This document shows positions 10,001-17,683 of a stretch of DNA of 64,000 nt, piece after piece (positions within the stretch are counted from its first letter, which is position 1; each line of letters opens with the position of its first letter). A program made the position numbers and the translations under genes. This stretch comes from Haloactinospora alba (GTDB lineage: Bacteria; Actinomycetota; Actinomycetes; Streptosporangiales; Streptosporangiaceae): the NCBI RefSeq assembly GCF_006717075.1, contig NZ_VFQC01000002.1, positions 124,001-188,000 of the forward strand, read 5' to 3'. The notes beneath the pieces are model-generated. The model was not told where the DNA came from. It saw nothing but the letters and a program-made list of their open reading frames with translations, and searched no databases.

Positions 10001-10318
10001 GGGCTGCACCACCTGTTCCCCGGTCTCCTTCTCGTGGGGGAAGAGGGAGCGCAGGATGGGGTGGCGCGCGACGAGGTCAGTAACCGCACCCTCCAGTGCC
10101 ACCGTGTCGAGCGGGCCGGTGAGGGTGAGGGCGAACCCCAGGCCGTAGGCGGTCCCGCTCGGGGCGACACGGTCGAACAGCCACAGCTGCTCCTGGCGGA
10201 ACGACAGGGGAGCGGACCGGTTCCCGGGGGTGACTCTGTCCAGTTGCGCGAGGAACGCGTCCCGGTCCGTCTCGGGCAGACGGCGAAGCCTGCGAAGTAA
10301 CTCGCTCTGATGTTCCAT
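7010..10318 (-). CDS. Non-ribosomal peptide synthetase module C-A-T
   Basis: This 1102-residue protein has one condensation domain (~20-440), one adenylation domain (~480-985) and one carrier domain (~990-1065). The A domain is canonical: YTSGSTGRPKG near 634, FDVSVFE, NGYGPTETT near 769, YMTGDL near 856, GRVDRQVKVRG and the SGKVDRRAL lysine. Reading the pocket by eye gives roughly D-V-F-D-A-V-G-V-T-K, which I do not recognise; the acid at the 278 position would suit a basic side chain (weak inference). The carrier motif is AGGTSL with Ser near 1020. The C-domain active site is altered: HHxxxDG reads THYLAMG near residue 164, keeping the second His but not the first His or the Asp. I chose the ATG at 10318 because the domain match begins there. 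It is the first gene of a three-gene operon, divergent from the acyl-CoA dehydrogenases. Confidence 0.93.
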   Translation of the reverse strand: MEHQSELLRRLRRLPETDRDAFLAQLDRVTPGNRSAPLSFRQEQLWLFDRVAPSGTAYGLGFALTLTGPLDTVALEGAVTDLVARHPILRSLFPHEKETGEQVVQPERETRLVPEDAHGQDPPRVHEEIVREELRRGFDVNAEPMVRFRLVRWSPEEHTLIVATHYLAMGRRSHDVLCADIAAAYAARRAGTEPGFHSAATPFAEYAVWQREWSRSAEAEHAEEFWSRALSGWENTELPPDLPRPRVLNLSSESVSRPVPRGAAARARALAERLDVPADDVLLAAYLAVLSRQTAALDLTVGLPHDVPGPFSPDALLGDYGNLLPLRLEVDPAAPFADLVRAVHARRTASEEHGTLPFKRILDRLDIDPDPGRLPLVQLGFDAPEPGAGPHWADELRITGERVDTGIGTFELALETTLDTAEPVVTVRYATALYREATADRLARRYLDFLDGACARPDQPLTALPFATAEERTAILQDWNPRIGDPPEGSVHHLFERAARQHADRTAVAWRHGEITYAELDAWANRIAHGLSRAGAGPETLVPVLLERGPLLVAGILGVLKSGAAYVPIDLTQPDEQVQAIIGDCGARVVLTSAETAPRLGAGPITVDAEADTRGLPETPPPAASFPDSLAYAIYTSGSTGRPKGVLVEHRNVTNFIRTVQEMFALGSQDRIVQFASPGFDVSVFETFGALLSGALLYVVDEDERRSAAALDAILAERRITVIDLPPAVMELLEPENYADLRVAFVGGEAFSGALTTRWARQCHFYNGYGPTETTVTVIAKECAGTWSESPPIGRAMAQHRAYVVDEDLGLLPPAARGELAVSGLGVGRGYLGQPGLTADRFRPDPYGPPGSRMYMTGDLASWNDDGDLEFLGRVDRQVKVRGVRIELGEVEAALQAVPGVARPVADVAVDPDRGTLLVAYVVPEDGAELQLDTVRNALSARLPPPMVPSVLVPLDEVPLTQSGKVDRRALPAVEFVAVEEEGDEEDENSTPTQRRVRGEVFAPLLGARVGNHVNFFAAGGTSLQAIRIAARVKSVFGVEVPIAEFFVTPTVAGLAELVDQEVARERDHRDALTEALELVENRTDAELGELAETLDSGSRDT

Positions 10319-10422
10319 ACTACCGCCCCAATCACTGTTAAATACTATATAGTATTCATTGTCACGACACAGCAATAATCTACAAGAGTCTTCAGCGGCG
10401 AGCGCGAGCGAGGATCGCGGAC
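10319..10422. promoter_or_regulatory. Divergent promoter region with 16-bp AT palindrome
   Basis: This gap separates the NRPS operon (leftward) from the acyl-CoA dehydrogenase pair (rightward). It contains the perfect palindrome AATACTATATAGTATT at 10341-10356 in otherwise GC-rich DNA. It must hold both start regions, and the palindrome is a candidate operator or overlapping -10 element. No regulator gene for it is visible in the window. Confidence 0.6.
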
Positions 10423-11589
10423 ATGGACTTCGACACCCCCGAATCGACGACACGCTTCGCGCGCGAAGTGCGCGGGATCCTCTCCGATCCGCACACGCGC
10501 CGGCTCGTCCGCGCGGTCCACGAGAGGGACGACGGCATGGACGGCGATGCGCGCGACCTCTACCGCCATCTGGGCCGGTCCGGCATCCTCGCCCCGTCCT
10601 GGCCGGCCGAGTTCGGCGGACGGGACGCCGACTTCACCGCCACCGTGGCGCTTCTCGAGGAGATGGTGCGCCACGGCATACCGCAAAGTCTTTACTACAT
10701 ATCGGTGCAGATCATCGGCTCGCTGATCCTCCAGGCAGGGAGTGAGGAGCAGAAGCGCCGTCTCCTCCCCCAGCTGGCCGGGGGCGAGCTGACGGCGTGC
10801 GTCCTGTTCACCGAGCCCGAGCACGGATCGGACCTGGCCGGGATCACCACACACGCTGTCCCGGACGACGACGGGACGGGGTGGACCATCAACGGGCGCA
10901 AGACCTACAACCTCAAGAGCGCCTACGCGGACGTGGCCCTGTGCGCGGTGCGCACCGACGAGAGGCAGAGCCGCTACGAAGGGCTCACGCTCTTCCTCCT
11001 GCCGCTAGGGGATCCCGGTGTCTCCGTTCGGCCGCTTCCCAGCCTCTCCGACGAGCAGTTCCACGACATCGGCCTCTCGGGGGTACGGGCCGGACCGGAG
11101 GCGGTGGTCGGGGGTGTGGGATCCGGATGGCCGCTGATCACCCGGATGTTCGCCGCCGAGCGCAACGGGCTGGACTACTACGCGCGCGCCCGCCACTGGC
11201 TCGAGCTCGCCAGTGAACGTATCGACCGGGACGGCAGGACCCCCAGTGAGACCGAGCTGGGCGAACTCGCCCGGCTGCGGGCCAAGCTGGAGGCGAGCCG
11301 ACTCCTGGCATGCCGCACACTGCAGAGCCTCCACTCCGGGGAGTCCGACATCGCCCAGGCCTCGCTGGCCAAGTGGCACTGCAGCGAAACAGCACAGGAG
11401 ATCGCCTGGTGGGTGTTCGAGACGCTGGGCCCGCAGGTGCTGGACCCCGACGCGGACCCCGGCACACTCACGCTGGAGGCGGCCTATCGGGAAGCTCCCG
11501 GGCTGACGGTCTCGGGAGGCGCCTCCGAGGTTCTGCTCGACATCGTCACCGGCGCACGGCTGCTCGACGACGTACCGCGGGAAGGCTGA
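10423..11589 (+). CDS. Acyl-CoA dehydrogenase, larger subunit of a pair
   Basis: A 388-residue flavin-dependent acyl-CoA dehydrogenase family protein. The N-terminal helices, the FAD-binding middle segment TEPEHGSDLAG and WTINGRKTY, and the C-terminal LTVSGGASEVLL, equivalent to the usual GTSE region, are all present. The typical R-x-Q-F-G element of helix bundle members is absent here but present in the partner gene 3 bases downstream. The predicted reaction is alpha,beta-desaturation of an acyl thioester, in this setting probably on a carrier protein or CoA precursor of the peptide. GAGGA precedes the ATG. Confidence 0.9.
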   Translation: MDFDTPESTTRFAREVRGILSDPHTRRLVRAVHERDDGMDGDARDLYRHLGRSGILAPSWPAEFGGRDADFTATVALLEEMVRHGIPQSLYYISVQIIGSLILQAGSEEQKRRLLPQLAGGELTACVLFTEPEHGSDLAGITTHAVPDDDGTGWTINGRKTYNLKSAYADVALCAVRTDERQSRYEGLTLFLLPLGDPGVSVRPLPSLSDEQFHDIGLSGVRAGPEAVVGGVGSGWPLITRMFAAERNGLDYYARARHWLELASERIDRDGRTPSETELGELARLRAKLEASRLLACRTLQSLHSGESDIAQASLAKWHCSETAQEIAWWVFETLGPQVLDPDADPGTLTLEAAYREAPGLTVSGGASEVLLDIVTGARLLDDVPREG

Positions 11590-11592
11590 GGC

Positions 11593-12609
11593 ATGGACCA
11601 GAGCATCGATCCGCTACAGACCCGGATCGCCGACGCGCTCACGACCGTACTGACCCGCACCGGGGACCTGGACGCCGAGCTGGCCGCGATCGGGGTGCCG
11701 GGTATGGGCGCCCCGGAGTCCGTGGGCGGGCTCGGCCTCGGACTCAGCGCCGACACCATGGTGAACCTCGGCCTGGGCCGCGGACTGGAGCCGCAGGCGT
11801 CGTACCGGGAGACCGCACTGGTGTTGGACCTCCTGGCGGGGAGTGAGGTGCCGCGCTCCCGGCTGGCCGCGCTGCTGCGCGGGGAGCAGCACGCCGCCAC
11901 GGTCGGGGTCCACACCACAGCCGACCTGCGAGTGGACGACAGCGGACGGGCGTGGGGCGAGAGTGAGCACCTGCCCGCCGGCCGGTTCGGGCTGGCCCTG
12001 ATCCGGGCGATGGAACAACACGGAAACAGCGGCTGGTACCTCGTCGTTCCGCAGGAGTCCACCTGCGAGACCGAGTCCGGAACGCGGCTGGGGCTGTCCA
12101 CGGTGCGGCTCCGGTTCACCGGCGCACCAGCCGAGGCGCTGCGGCTGTCCGAGCCGCACACGCGTTGGGCCCTGGACGCCGCCCGGGTTCGGCAGGCCGC
12201 GCTGCTGCTCGGTGTCGCCGACCGCGCCCTGGAGTTGGCCCGCACCCATGTCAACCAGCGGCGCCAGTTCGGCAAGCCGCTGGTGGAGCTGCAAACCGTC
12301 GCGCACGAGCTCGCCCGCCTCATCGGCGCGGCGGACGGATGGCGGCTGCTGCTGCACCAGACCGCCTGGCGATGCGACCGCGGCCGCGCTGAAGCGGCCG
12401 AGCCCTCGCGACTGTTGGCGGCCGCGTCGGAGCACGCCCTCGCGTGTGCCCGGACGTCCCTCCACCTGCATGGTGTGCGGGGGATGCTGGCGCACTCCAC
12501 CCCCGCGGCCGCGTTCCGTGTCGCGTCGGTCGAGGCCACTCGCCTGGACACTCCGGCGAACCTGTGGAACGCGGCCGGAGCGGCACGGGGAGACGCCGCG
12601 GACTCCTGA
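11593..12609 (+). CDS. Acyl-CoA dehydrogenase-like protein, second subunit
   Basis: At 338 residues this is shorter than a complete acyl-CoA dehydrogenase. It keeps the helix with NQRRQFGKPL (R-x-Q-F-G, which contacts FAD in the family) but lacks the HGSD-type FAD segment and the C-terminal GTSE-like element of its neighbour. Pairs of this kind, one gene with each half of the site, are known as heteromeric alpha2beta2 acyl-CoA dehydrogenases in actinobacteria (FadE28-FadE29 type). Start ATG at 11593 follows the previous stop by 3 bases, so the two are co-translated. It ends at a strong hairpin. Confidence 0.82.
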   Translation: MDQSIDPLQTRIADALTTVLTRTGDLDAELAAIGVPGMGAPESVGGLGLGLSADTMVNLGLGRGLEPQASYRETALVLDLLAGSEVPRSRLAALLRGEQHAATVGVHTTADLRVDDSGRAWGESEHLPAGRFGLALIRAMEQHGNSGWYLVVPQESTCETESGTRLGLSTVRLRFTGAPAEALRLSEPHTRWALDAARVRQAALLLGVADRALELARTHVNQRRQFGKPLVELQTVAHELARLIGAADGWRLLLHQTAWRCDRGRAEAAEPSRLLAAASEHALACARTSLHLHGVRGMLAHSTPAAAFRVASVEATRLDTPANLWNAAGAARGDAADS

Positions 12610-12657
12610 CCCGTCCGGGGGGCTCCCCGCGGTGGCGCGGGGAGCCCCCCGGACGGG
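12610..12657. terminator. 22-bp perfect stem, GTGG loop, bidirectional terminator
   Basis: Bases 12610-12631 pair exactly with 12636-12657 across a 4-base loop. It lies between the convergent acyl-CoA dehydrogenase pair and the thioesterase gene and should end transcription from both sides. Confidence 0.88.
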
Positions 12658-12668
12658 GACGCCGGTTG

Positions 12669-13397
12669 TCACACTCCGGTGAGGTCACTCCGCAGCACGT
12701 TCCGCAGCGCCTCCGGCGCCCGCAGGAACGTATGGTGTGTGCCCTCCAGCAGACGCTCGCCGACGTCCCCCCATTCCGCCCAGCCCCGCGTGAGTGCGGG
12801 CGGGATCTCCGCGTCGTCGCGCCACCCGAGGACCGTCAACGGGAACGGGACCCGAGCGGGCTGCTCCCTGCGGTACCGCCGGTTGGTCTCCAGGTCGGCC
12901 TGGAGCACCTCCATGACCAGATCGACCATGTCGCCGGAGGGCTCGTGCGCTCCCATGCTCGCGAGCAGGTCCAGCAGCTCCGCGCGCAGCTCCGCCGGCG
13001 CCAGGCCGAGGAAACGTCCGTACGGCCCGTCCTGCGGAGCGACCTGGGAGGAGACGAAGCACCGGTCCGGCGGGCGCGGTCCGTGCTCCGCGGCCCACAG
13101 CGCCGTCTCGAAGGCGGGAAGGGCCCCGCCGCAGTGCCCGAACACTCCGTAGGGCCGGTCCAGATACTCCCCGGCATCAGCGACGAAGGAGGCGGCGAGC
13201 CTCTCGTAGGTGCCGAAGTGGGGCTCCGCCATCCTGTTCTCCCGCCACGGCGGTTGCACCGCCAGGAGCTCCACCGGCCCGAGCCAGGCCGGCCAGTGGC
13301 GGAACATCGAGGCGCCGCACCCCGAGTAGGGGAAGCACAGCAGCCGGAACTCGGCGTCGGGAGACGGCTCCCGGAGGAACCACTTCTGGGGTGCCAC
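12669..13397 (-). CDS. Type II thioesterase with Cys nucleophile (GHCGG)
   Basis: A 242-residue alpha/beta hydrolase related to the other two thioesterases: LLCFPYSGCGASMF near the N terminus and a C-terminal GTHHTF with the probable catalytic His. The elbow is FGHCGGAL with Cys89 in place of Ser. Starts at GTG 13397 with AAGGAG ten bases upstream. It is the last gene of the five-gene leftward operon that begins with the MFS exporter. The role is carrier editing or product release; the Cys suggests either a changed activity or a transferase-like function (inference). Confidence 0.88.
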   Translation of the reverse strand: MAPQKWFLREPSPDAEFRLLCFPYSGCGASMFRHWPAWLGPVELLAVQPPWRENRMAEPHFGTYERLAASFVADAGEYLDRPYGVFGHCGGALPAFETALWAAEHGPRPPDRCFVSSQVAPQDGPYGRFLGLAPAELRAELLDLLASMGAHEPSGDMVDLVMEVLQADLETNRRYRREQPARVPFPLTVLGWRDDAEIPPALTRGWAEWGDVGERLLEGTHHTFLRAPEALRNVLRSDLTGV

Positions 13398-13424
13398 GGT
13401 GGGACTGCTCCTTCCGGCACGGGG

Positions 13425-14480
13425 TCACGGTTTCCGGGCCAGGAGGGCCCCGTTCGCGCCAGCGGCCCGGAACCGCACCACGCGCACGGACACGAAACCC
13501 GCGTCCCGCAGCCAGGAGGCGTACTCCGCGGCGGTGTAGTTGCGGCCCCGTGTTCCGACCAGCATGTTCATGCTCATCAGAGCCGCGTCCAACGGACCGT
13601 CCTTGGTGTCCTCGACGAGGAGCTCGCTGATCGCGACGCGTCCACCGCTGGGCAGCGCGCGGAAGCACTTGGCGAGGATCGCGCGGCCGTCCTCCTCAGC
13701 CCAGTCGTGGAGGACCATCGACAGCAGGGCCAGGTCGTGTCCGCCCGGCAGCTCGCCGTCGGCGAAGAAGTCCCCCGGACACGGTGTGATCCGGTCGTCC
13801 ATCCCCGCATCACGGATACGCGTCGTGGCGAGCTGGCACACGTGCGGCAGGTCGTAGACCGTGGCCCGCAGCTCCGGGAACCGGCGGCACAGCTCGATGG
13901 TGAACCCTGCGGCGCCTCCGCCGACGTCCAGGAGCCGTTCGCTGGAGCCGATCCCGACCTCCGTGGCGAACACGTTCCCGGTGAGGGCGGACATCTGGTC
14001 CATCCCCTCCCAGAAGAGCTCCGGGCGGTTGCTCGTATCGAAGATCCCCCTGTCCGGCTCCGGTATCCGCCGGCTCGGCCGGTCGCTGCGCACCGCCTCG
14101 GTGATCCCCATCCAGCCGGGGTAGGCATAGTCCCGCAGCATGCGAATGTAGTCCCCGATGTAGTACGGGCGCCCCCGTACCAGGTAGTGCTCCGCGACCG
14201 GGGCCGGAACGAAGCGCTCTCCCTCCCGCTCCAGCAGCCCCAGGGCGGCGCAGGCGGTGAGGAGCATCTCGGCGGGACGCTCGGGTATACCCAGCGCTGC
14301 GGCCACGCCGTCCGGGGTCTCCCCTTCCCGGCGGGACAGGACGGTGAACAGCTCCAGGCTCTCCGCGGCGACGAGGGTCTGCGAAGCCCACAGTCCCGAC
14401 GTGATGTCGAGGAGGGGCCGAACGTCGGGCGCCGCACCCGTCGGTGCGACGGCGGAGGCGGGGTCAGCGGGCCTCTCCAT
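13425..14480 (-). CDS. SAM-dependent O-methyltransferase (class I, OMT family 2)
   Basis: A 351-residue enzyme with the two-part layout of small-molecule O-methyltransferases. A helical N-terminal dimerisation/winged-helix region (to about residue 105) includes SGLWASQTLVAA. The SAM domain has motif I LLDVGGGAAGFT. The catalytic base region is MVLHDWAEED, where His would deprotonate a hydroxyl. It follows the P450 gene with no gap (TAG then ATG), so it is probably coupled to it. It is expected to methylate a hydroxyl of the cluster product, possibly one introduced by a P450. Confidence 0.92.
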   Translation of the reverse strand: MERPADPASAVAPTGAAPDVRPLLDITSGLWASQTLVAAESLELFTVLSRREGETPDGVAAALGIPERPAEMLLTACAALGLLEREGERFVPAPVAEHYLVRGRPYYIGDYIRMLRDYAYPGWMGITEAVRSDRPSRRIPEPDRGIFDTSNRPELFWEGMDQMSALTGNVFATEVGIGSSERLLDVGGGAAGFTIELCRRFPELRATVYDLPHVCQLATTRIRDAGMDDRITPCPGDFFADGELPGGHDLALLSMVLHDWAEEDGRAILAKCFRALPSGGRVAISELLVEDTKDGPLDAALMSMNMLVGTRGRNYTAAEYASWLRDAGFVSVRVVRFRAAGANGALLARKP

Positions 14481-15707
14481 CTATGCGTCCCCTCCCGGTG
14501 CCGCCGCCGCGGTGTCCGCGAAGCTCACCCGTATCTCTTCGAACATCGTGTGCCGCCCGTTCTCGAAGACACACCGGGGTTCGGTGACGAGGCGGTACAC
14601 CGGGTGCCGCGCGAGCTCCTCCAGAACACAGGTGAACTCCAGTCGGGCGACATGGGCGCCGAGACAGCGGTGGATCCCGTGTCCGAGGCTCAGGTGCTTG
14701 TGGGAGTTGCCCCGGTCGAGCCGGAACTCCTCCGGGTCGGGGAACACCTCGGGGTCGCGGTTGGCCGCGTCGAACAGCAGCACCACCCGGGAGTGGGCGG
14801 GGATGGTGACCCCGCGGAGCGTCACGTCGCGGGTCGTGACCCGGGTGAACCGGTCCGTGGGGCTCCACCGGCGCAGGGTCTCCTCGGCTGCCACCGGCAT
14901 CAGTTCGGGCTCCTCGCGCAGACGGCGCTGAGTGTCGGGGGAACGCGCGAGGTGCCACAGCATCCGGCTGAGCGTGTTCATCGTGTTGTCGTGTCCGGCC
15001 ACGCAGTAGGAGACGACGATCGAGTAGAGCAGCTCCTCGGATATCGGCTCCCCATCGACCTCGGCCCGAGCCAGCCATGCCAGGTAGGAGTCCTCGGAGG
15101 ACGCGCGCGCCTTCTGGATCTCGGAGGAGAGCAGCTCGCGGTACTGGGGCCAGAAGCCGCTCGAGTCGTCCTCCCGGGACAGCAGCAGCCACATGTTGCG
15201 AGTCAGCTCCCGGATCTCCCGCTGGGCATCCTCCGACAGCCCGATGGTCGCCCCCAGGGTGCGGATGGCGAACGGGCGGGCCAGCTCCGCGACGACATCG
15301 CCGTGGCCCCGCTCGGCGAGGGGGGAGACGAGCTCGGCGGCGAGCTCCCGGAACGACGGTTCCAGCCTGCGCACCGCCTCCTTGCCCACCGGTGGTGCCA
15401 TGAGCCTCCGGATGTCCGAGTGCTCCGGCGGGTCGTAGTCGATGGGGGAGAACATCGGCATGCCCTTGGCGCGCGGGAAGTGCACGCCCGCACCCGAGCT
15501 GAAGGTCTCGTGGTCCCGCAGCACGGCCTGCACGTCCTCGTAGCGGGACACGATCCACATGCCCCCGTGCGCCGGAGAGTAGGCGACCGGGTTCCGCTCC
15601 CGCATCTCGCGGTTCACGACCTCCGCCACGTCCGGGGTGTAGGCGGGGTCGTGGAAGTCGAACGCGTTCGTGAGGCGATGTATCGAATCCTGCCTGGATT
15701 CCGTCAT
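14481..15707 (-). CDS. Cytochrome P450
   Basis: A complete 408-residue bacterial P450. The I-helix reads CVAGHDNTMN (A-G-x-D-x-T form), the K-helix ExxR is ETLR, and the heme loop is LGHGIHRCLG. The helix C region with DYDPPEHSDIRRL is typical of natural-product P450s such as the CYP105/107 types. It is placed between the A-T synthetase and the O-methyltransferase in a five-gene operon, which points to oxidation of a carrier-bound acyl/aminoacyl group or of the released product. GGGAGAG lies just upstream of the ATG. Confidence 0.95.
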   Translation of the reverse strand: MTESRQDSIHRLTNAFDFHDPAYTPDVAEVVNREMRERNPVAYSPAHGGMWIVSRYEDVQAVLRDHETFSSGAGVHFPRAKGMPMFSPIDYDPPEHSDIRRLMAPPVGKEAVRRLEPSFRELAAELVSPLAERGHGDVVAELARPFAIRTLGATIGLSEDAQREIRELTRNMWLLLSREDDSSGFWPQYRELLSSEIQKARASSEDSYLAWLARAEVDGEPISEELLYSIVVSYCVAGHDNTMNTLSRMLWHLARSPDTQRRLREEPELMPVAAEETLRRWSPTDRFTRVTTRDVTLRGVTIPAHSRVVLLFDAANRDPEVFPDPEEFRLDRGNSHKHLSLGHGIHRCLGAHVARLEFTCVLEELARHPVYRLVTEPRCVFENGRHTMFEEIRVSFADTAAAAPGGDA

Positions 15708-15736
15708 TACTCTCTCCCTACTCCGGTTCCGGGACC

Positions 15737-17623
15737 CTACGAACGCTTCCTGGGCACAATGCGGGGGAGGGCCTCCGGCTCCGCCTCCCCGCTGCGCCGC
15801 CGCTCCACACGGCCGGCGAGGTCACCCAGGCTCTCGGCTTCCCACATGTCGCGCATCGCGATCCGGACGCCGAGGCTCTCCGTGATGCGCGCCTGCAGGC
15901 GCGCAGCGAGCAGCGAGTCACCGCCGAGCTCGACGAAGCTGTCGTCGGCGCCAACGCGTTCCAGCCCGAGCAGCTCGGCCACCAGAGCCGCGACACGTGC
16001 CTCCACGTCGCCTCGCGGCTCCCGGTACCGCCGGGTCGGGCGCCATCTCCACCAGTCGTCCGGTGGAAGCGCCAGCCGGTCCACTTTGTCCGAGGTGTTC
16101 CTCGGCAACCGGTCCATCGGCACGTAGGCAACCGGGACCATGGGTTCCGGGAGACGCGCGGCGGTGTACGCGCGCAGCTCGCCGGGAGACACGTCCCCCT
16201 CGGGGACGACGCAGGCCACCAGCTGGGTGGCGCCGTCCTCCTCCGAGCGCACCGCGACAACGCACACCTGCGCCACACCGGGGTGGCTTCCGAGCGTCCA
16301 CTCCACTTCGCCGACCTCGACCCGGTGGCCGCGCACCTTGACGACATCGTCGATGCGCCCGTGGTGCTCCAGTACCCCGTCACCCCGGAAACGGCCCGCG
16401 TCCCCCGACCGGTACAGTCTGCTTCCCGCCGCGCCGAACGGGTTGGGACGGAACCGGTCGGCCGTCAGCGCGGGGGCGTCCAGGTACCCCAGGGAGAGGC
16501 CGCCGGTATCGATCCACAGCTCCCCGATCTCGCCCTCCAGTGTTGGGGTGAGGTCGTCCTCCAGGACGTGTACCCGCACCCCGGGAAGGGGGCGCCCCAC
16601 GGGAGGGGGCGCGGAACGGTCGGCAGGGGTGGCGGTGCGCGGTGTGCACCGCGCCTCCCACGGGTGGAGCGCGTTAGCGATCTGGAACGTCTCCAGGGAA
16701 CCGTAGGAGACGGTGATCTCGAACGGGAGGTCTGCGGGCGCCCAGCGGTTGAGTTTGTCCCCACCGAGGGTCATGAGTCGCAGTGGTGTCTCCGCCGGCC
16801 ACTCCAGGGTCTGCAGCATCTCGCCGAGCGGGGTGACCACGAAGGACTGCGTGATCCGGTTGGCAAGCAGCCAGTCCCGTAGCGCCGGTGGCGAGGTGAG
16901 GACCTCCTGGTCGACGACGTGGACGCTGGCGCCGCGCCACAACAGGCTGCACACCTCGTGTATCGCGATACCGGCGCCGGCGGGGCCGAGCCACGACCCC
17001 CGGTCGTGGGACGTGGTGCCGTTCACCTCCGCTCCCGCTGCCGCACCGGCGCTCAGCCAGCTGTGCTGGGCGAGGACGATCTTCGGCTGCCCCGAGGACC
17101 CCGAGGTGTGCAGGGCGTAGGCGAGATCGTCGGGAGACACCGCGAGGTCGGGGTCGTCGGTTCCCGTGGCCACCGGTGCGCGGGCGTCGCAACGGACCGT
17201 CGGCACCGACGACGGTCCCGGCTCCCCCTCCTCGGCCGCGCCGCGCACGAGAACGGCGACGCGGGCGGTCGCCACGGCGCGGGCGTTGCGTTCCGCCGGC
17301 GCGTCCGGGTCGAGCGACATGCACACGGCACCGGACTTGAGCGCCGCCAGCATGGCGACCACCCAGTCGAGGGAGCGTCCCATGTGGAGCCCCACCACGT
17401 CCCCCCGGTCCACCCCGTGGCTCCGCAGCCTCCGTGCCAGGTTGTTCGCCCGCTGGTTGAGCTCCGCGTACGTCAGCTCGTCCTCGCCGTGCACGACCGC
17501 CGGTGCGTCGGGGATGGCGCGGGCATGCCCCTGGACCACGCGCGGCAGTGGAGGCCGGGGCCCTCCCGCCTGGGGCGGATGCTCCTCCCGGGACGTGTCG
17601 TGGGCGGTTCGAGCGGGAGCCAT
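15737..17623 (-). CDS. Stand-alone NRPS A-T didomain with atypical substrate pocket
   Basis: A 628-residue adenylation plus carrier protein. The A domain keeps TSGSSGQPK near residue 173, GRIDDVVKVRGHRVE and the catalytic lysine in SDKVDRLAL. The carrier has LGGDSL, Ser near 563. The substrate region differs from amino-acid A domains. The FDxSxxE element that supplies Asp235 is replaced by AGIAIHE, YGPTE is replaced by YGSLET near 304, and TGDL by SGDAGRF. Loss of Asp235 usually means the substrate lacks a free alpha-amino group or is otherwise unusual. It could feed the C-T-C protein, which has no working A domain (inference). The ATG at 17623 is preceded by AAGGAGGG at ideal spacing. Confidence 0.9.
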   Translation of the reverse strand: MAPARTAHDTSREEHPPQAGGPRPPLPRVVQGHARAIPDAPAVVHGEDELTYAELNQRANNLARRLRSHGVDRGDVVGLHMGRSLDWVVAMLAALKSGAVCMSLDPDAPAERNARAVATARVAVLVRGAAEEGEPGPSSVPTVRCDARAPVATGTDDPDLAVSPDDLAYALHTSGSSGQPKIVLAQHSWLSAGAAAGAEVNGTTSHDRGSWLGPAGAGIAIHEVCSLLWRGASVHVVDQEVLTSPPALRDWLLANRITQSFVVTPLGEMLQTLEWPAETPLRLMTLGGDKLNRWAPADLPFEITVSYGSLETFQIANALHPWEARCTPRTATPADRSAPPPVGRPLPGVRVHVLEDDLTPTLEGEIGELWIDTGGLSLGYLDAPALTADRFRPNPFGAAGSRLYRSGDAGRFRGDGVLEHHGRIDDVVKVRGHRVEVGEVEWTLGSHPGVAQVCVVAVRSEEDGATQLVACVVPEGDVSPGELRAYTAARLPEPMVPVAYVPMDRLPRNTSDKVDRLALPPDDWWRWRPTRRYREPRGDVEARVAALVAELLGLERVGADDSFVELGGDSLLAARLQARITESLGVRIAMRDMWEAESLGDLAGRVERRRSGEAEPEALPRIVPRKRS

Positions 17624-17683
17624 CAGCACCCTCCTTCGTGTCACCGCCGCGGAACGGCCGCGCGACCGGCCCGCGGATACCGT

